Source of the DNA: an uncultured Acidimicrobiaceae bacterium
GTDB taxonomy: Bacteria; Actinomycetota; Acidimicrobiia; Acidimicrobiales; Microtrichaceae
Direction: 5' to 3'
Assembly (NCBI GenBank): GCA_937868025.1
Contig: CALMLJ010000541.1
Coordinates: 1 to 37,148 of the forward strand
DNA length: 37,148 bases
Below the pieces are notes generated by a model that saw only the letters and a list, made by a program, of their open reading frames with translations, ran no database searches and was not told where the DNA came from. Positions 36,211-37,148 of the stretch are shown here, piece by piece; the stretch's first letter is position 1; each line of letters starts with the position of its first letter. A program made the translations under genes and the position numbers.

Positions 36211-37148
36211 ATGCGTCCGACACTCCTCCGTTCCGCAAGCGGCCGACCGCGGCGCCGCGAGCGTGGCGATCGAGGGGCCATCCTCGTGCTCACCAGCATC
36301 ATGATGATCGTCCTCATGGCGTTCACCGCGTTCGCGGTCGACATCGGCCAGCGGAACCAGCAACTTGCCGGCGCCCAGCACGCCATCGACGCCGCGGTGA
36401 TCACCGCGGCGCAGTACCTGAGCGAGCACGACGGCGACTACGCCGGTGCCTCGGCGAGGGTCAAGGAGATCATCCGTCAGAACCTCGGTATCGACCCGGC
36501 GAGCTGGCCCACCTGCGACGACCCCAACCACCTCGATGTGTCCGCACCGAACGACACGACCTGCATCAGCTTCCGACGCATCGCGGCGACCGCGACGACC
36601 CAGGTCAAGAACGACATCCGCGTTCGGCTCCCCTCGTACACGATGGACACGATCTTCGGATCGGCGCTCGGGCTCGACACGATCGACCTGGCCGCGACCG
36701 CTGCTTCCAACGGGAACAACTGCGGCGCCGGGACCAGCCAGGCGTGCGGGCCGGGCACGACCACGGCGACCACGACCACCACGACCGCACCGCCGTCACC
36801 CACCACCACGACGAACCAGCAGTTCTGCGCCGGACTCAACGCGTTCACCTTCGCGCTGTACGACGACCTCTGGGTCCGGTGTTCGGAGTTCTATCCGGAC
36901 GGCGACGTGCAGGCCTGGCGGGTCGAGTTCTGCCACGACGACAACGTGGACATCCCCTGGCCCACCGGCGACATCCACTACACACTCGACGAGCTGTACC
37001 GGTTCATCTGGTTCTGGAGCAGCGTGTGCCAGCAGTACGGTCCGGGCGCCGGCGTTCGGGACACGTGGCTGAACGACGTCTGCTTCAACGGCACGATGAG
37101 CTACATCTTCTCCGACTACGGACTCTGGATCGAGTGCAAGCAGCGCCG
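36211..37148 (+). CDS. TadE/TadG-like protein with Thr-rich linker, cut by the window edge
   Basis: 312 codons are visible with no stop; the gene continues past the right edge. The N-terminus RERGDRGAILVLTSIMMIVLMAF, then AVDIGQRNQQLAGAQHAIDAAV, is the same Tad/TadG-like helix as in the gene at 32261. The two proteins also share an extracytoplasmic layout: TCDDPNHLDVS, TCISF, IRVRLPSYTMDTIFGSALGL and NCGAGTSQACG match AHCADAKK, DCISF, VRIPMRRVKPVIGLGL and GCDAYAVAGC there. A Thr/Pro linker (about residues 182-205) leads into an extra Cys/Trp-rich domain (FCAGLNAFTFALYDDLWVRC, WFWSSVC, CFNG, WIECKQR) that its paralogue lacks. Function unknown; probably a surface protein of a Tad-type apparatus. 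Confidence 0.72.
   Translation, partial: MRPTLLRSASGRPRRRERGDRGAILVLTSIMMIVLMAFTAFAVDIGQRNQQLAGAQHAIDAAVITAAQYLSEHDGDYAGASARVKEIIRQNLGIDPASWPTCDDPNHLDVSAPNDTTCISFRRIAATATTQVKNDIRVRLPSYTMDTIFGSALGLDTIDLAATAASNGNNCGAGTSQACGPGTTTATTTTTTAPPSPTTTTNQQFCAGLNAFTFALYDDLWVRCSEFYPDGDVQAWRVEFCHDDNVDIPWPTGDIHYTLDELYRFIWFWSSVCQQYGPGAGVRDTWLNDVCFNGTMSYIFSDYGLWIECKQR

Noticed and set aside
32261..37148. A complete Tad pilus operon
   Set aside because: Only TadE/TadG-like genes are present; no ATPase, membrane platform, secretin or prepilin peptidase gene is in the window.

Overview
This is high-GC chromosomal DNA from an actinobacterium, most plausibly the class Acidimicrobiia (Ilumatobacter-like). This rests on gene content, not on any rRNA: an actinobacterial-type imuA'/imuB/dnaE2 set under LexA boxes, an F420-synthesis gene (cofC/fbiD) near gpsA, a HelD-type helicase, TadE/TadG-like pseudopilins, and many genes that start directly behind a TAnnnT -10 box. 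No rRNA, tRNA, CRISPR array, insertion sequence or phage gene was seen. Coding density is high, and no gap between genes exceeds about 130 bases.

Layout. 1-938: the start of an MFS exporter diverges from a TetR regulator over a shared operator. 951-2994: a two-gene acyl-CoA unit (dehydrogenase, thioesterase). 3015-6127: pepE, a DUF1611 protein and a PLP racemase form an apparent peptide/D-amino-acid operon, ending in a large palindrome with tandem repeats. 6192-9836: a short HelD-like helicase, a hexapeptide acyltransferase and a secreted M15 peptidase. 9948-15547: an AIM24 protein, SOS-controlled dnaE2 and a membrane GGDEF protein. 15655-20901: a lipoprotein, a Bax-inhibitor-like membrane protein, an OmpR-type two-component system and a SalK-like protein. 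20911-23405: the second palindrome, then SOS-controlled imuA'-imuB. 23502-27267: a NifU-N-like protein and a membrane glycosylation pair (GT2-GtrA, GT39). 27384-31752: a zinc metallopeptidase, a small membrane protein, a GYF-like protein, a class III nucleotide cyclase and RNase HII. 31873-37148: a small hypothetical gene, then four Tad-type pseudopilin genes interleaved with gpsA and cofC. The last pseudopilin gene runs off the right edge.

How the genes work together. The clearest system is the mutagenic translesion polymerase (ImuA', ImuB, DnaE2). Its two transcription units lie 7 kb apart and carry the same LexA-box core, CGAACACCTGTTCG, inside their promoters. The least explained structures are two palindromes of about 66-70 bp (3015-3080 and 20911-20980). 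They share the same internal spacing, and each is joined to a G-rich tandem repeat just past the stop of a minus-strand gene. The pepE/DUF1611/racemase operon and the Tad-like genes with Thr-rich tails are the best candidates for undescribed pathways. All functional calls come from reading motifs; no database search was possible.
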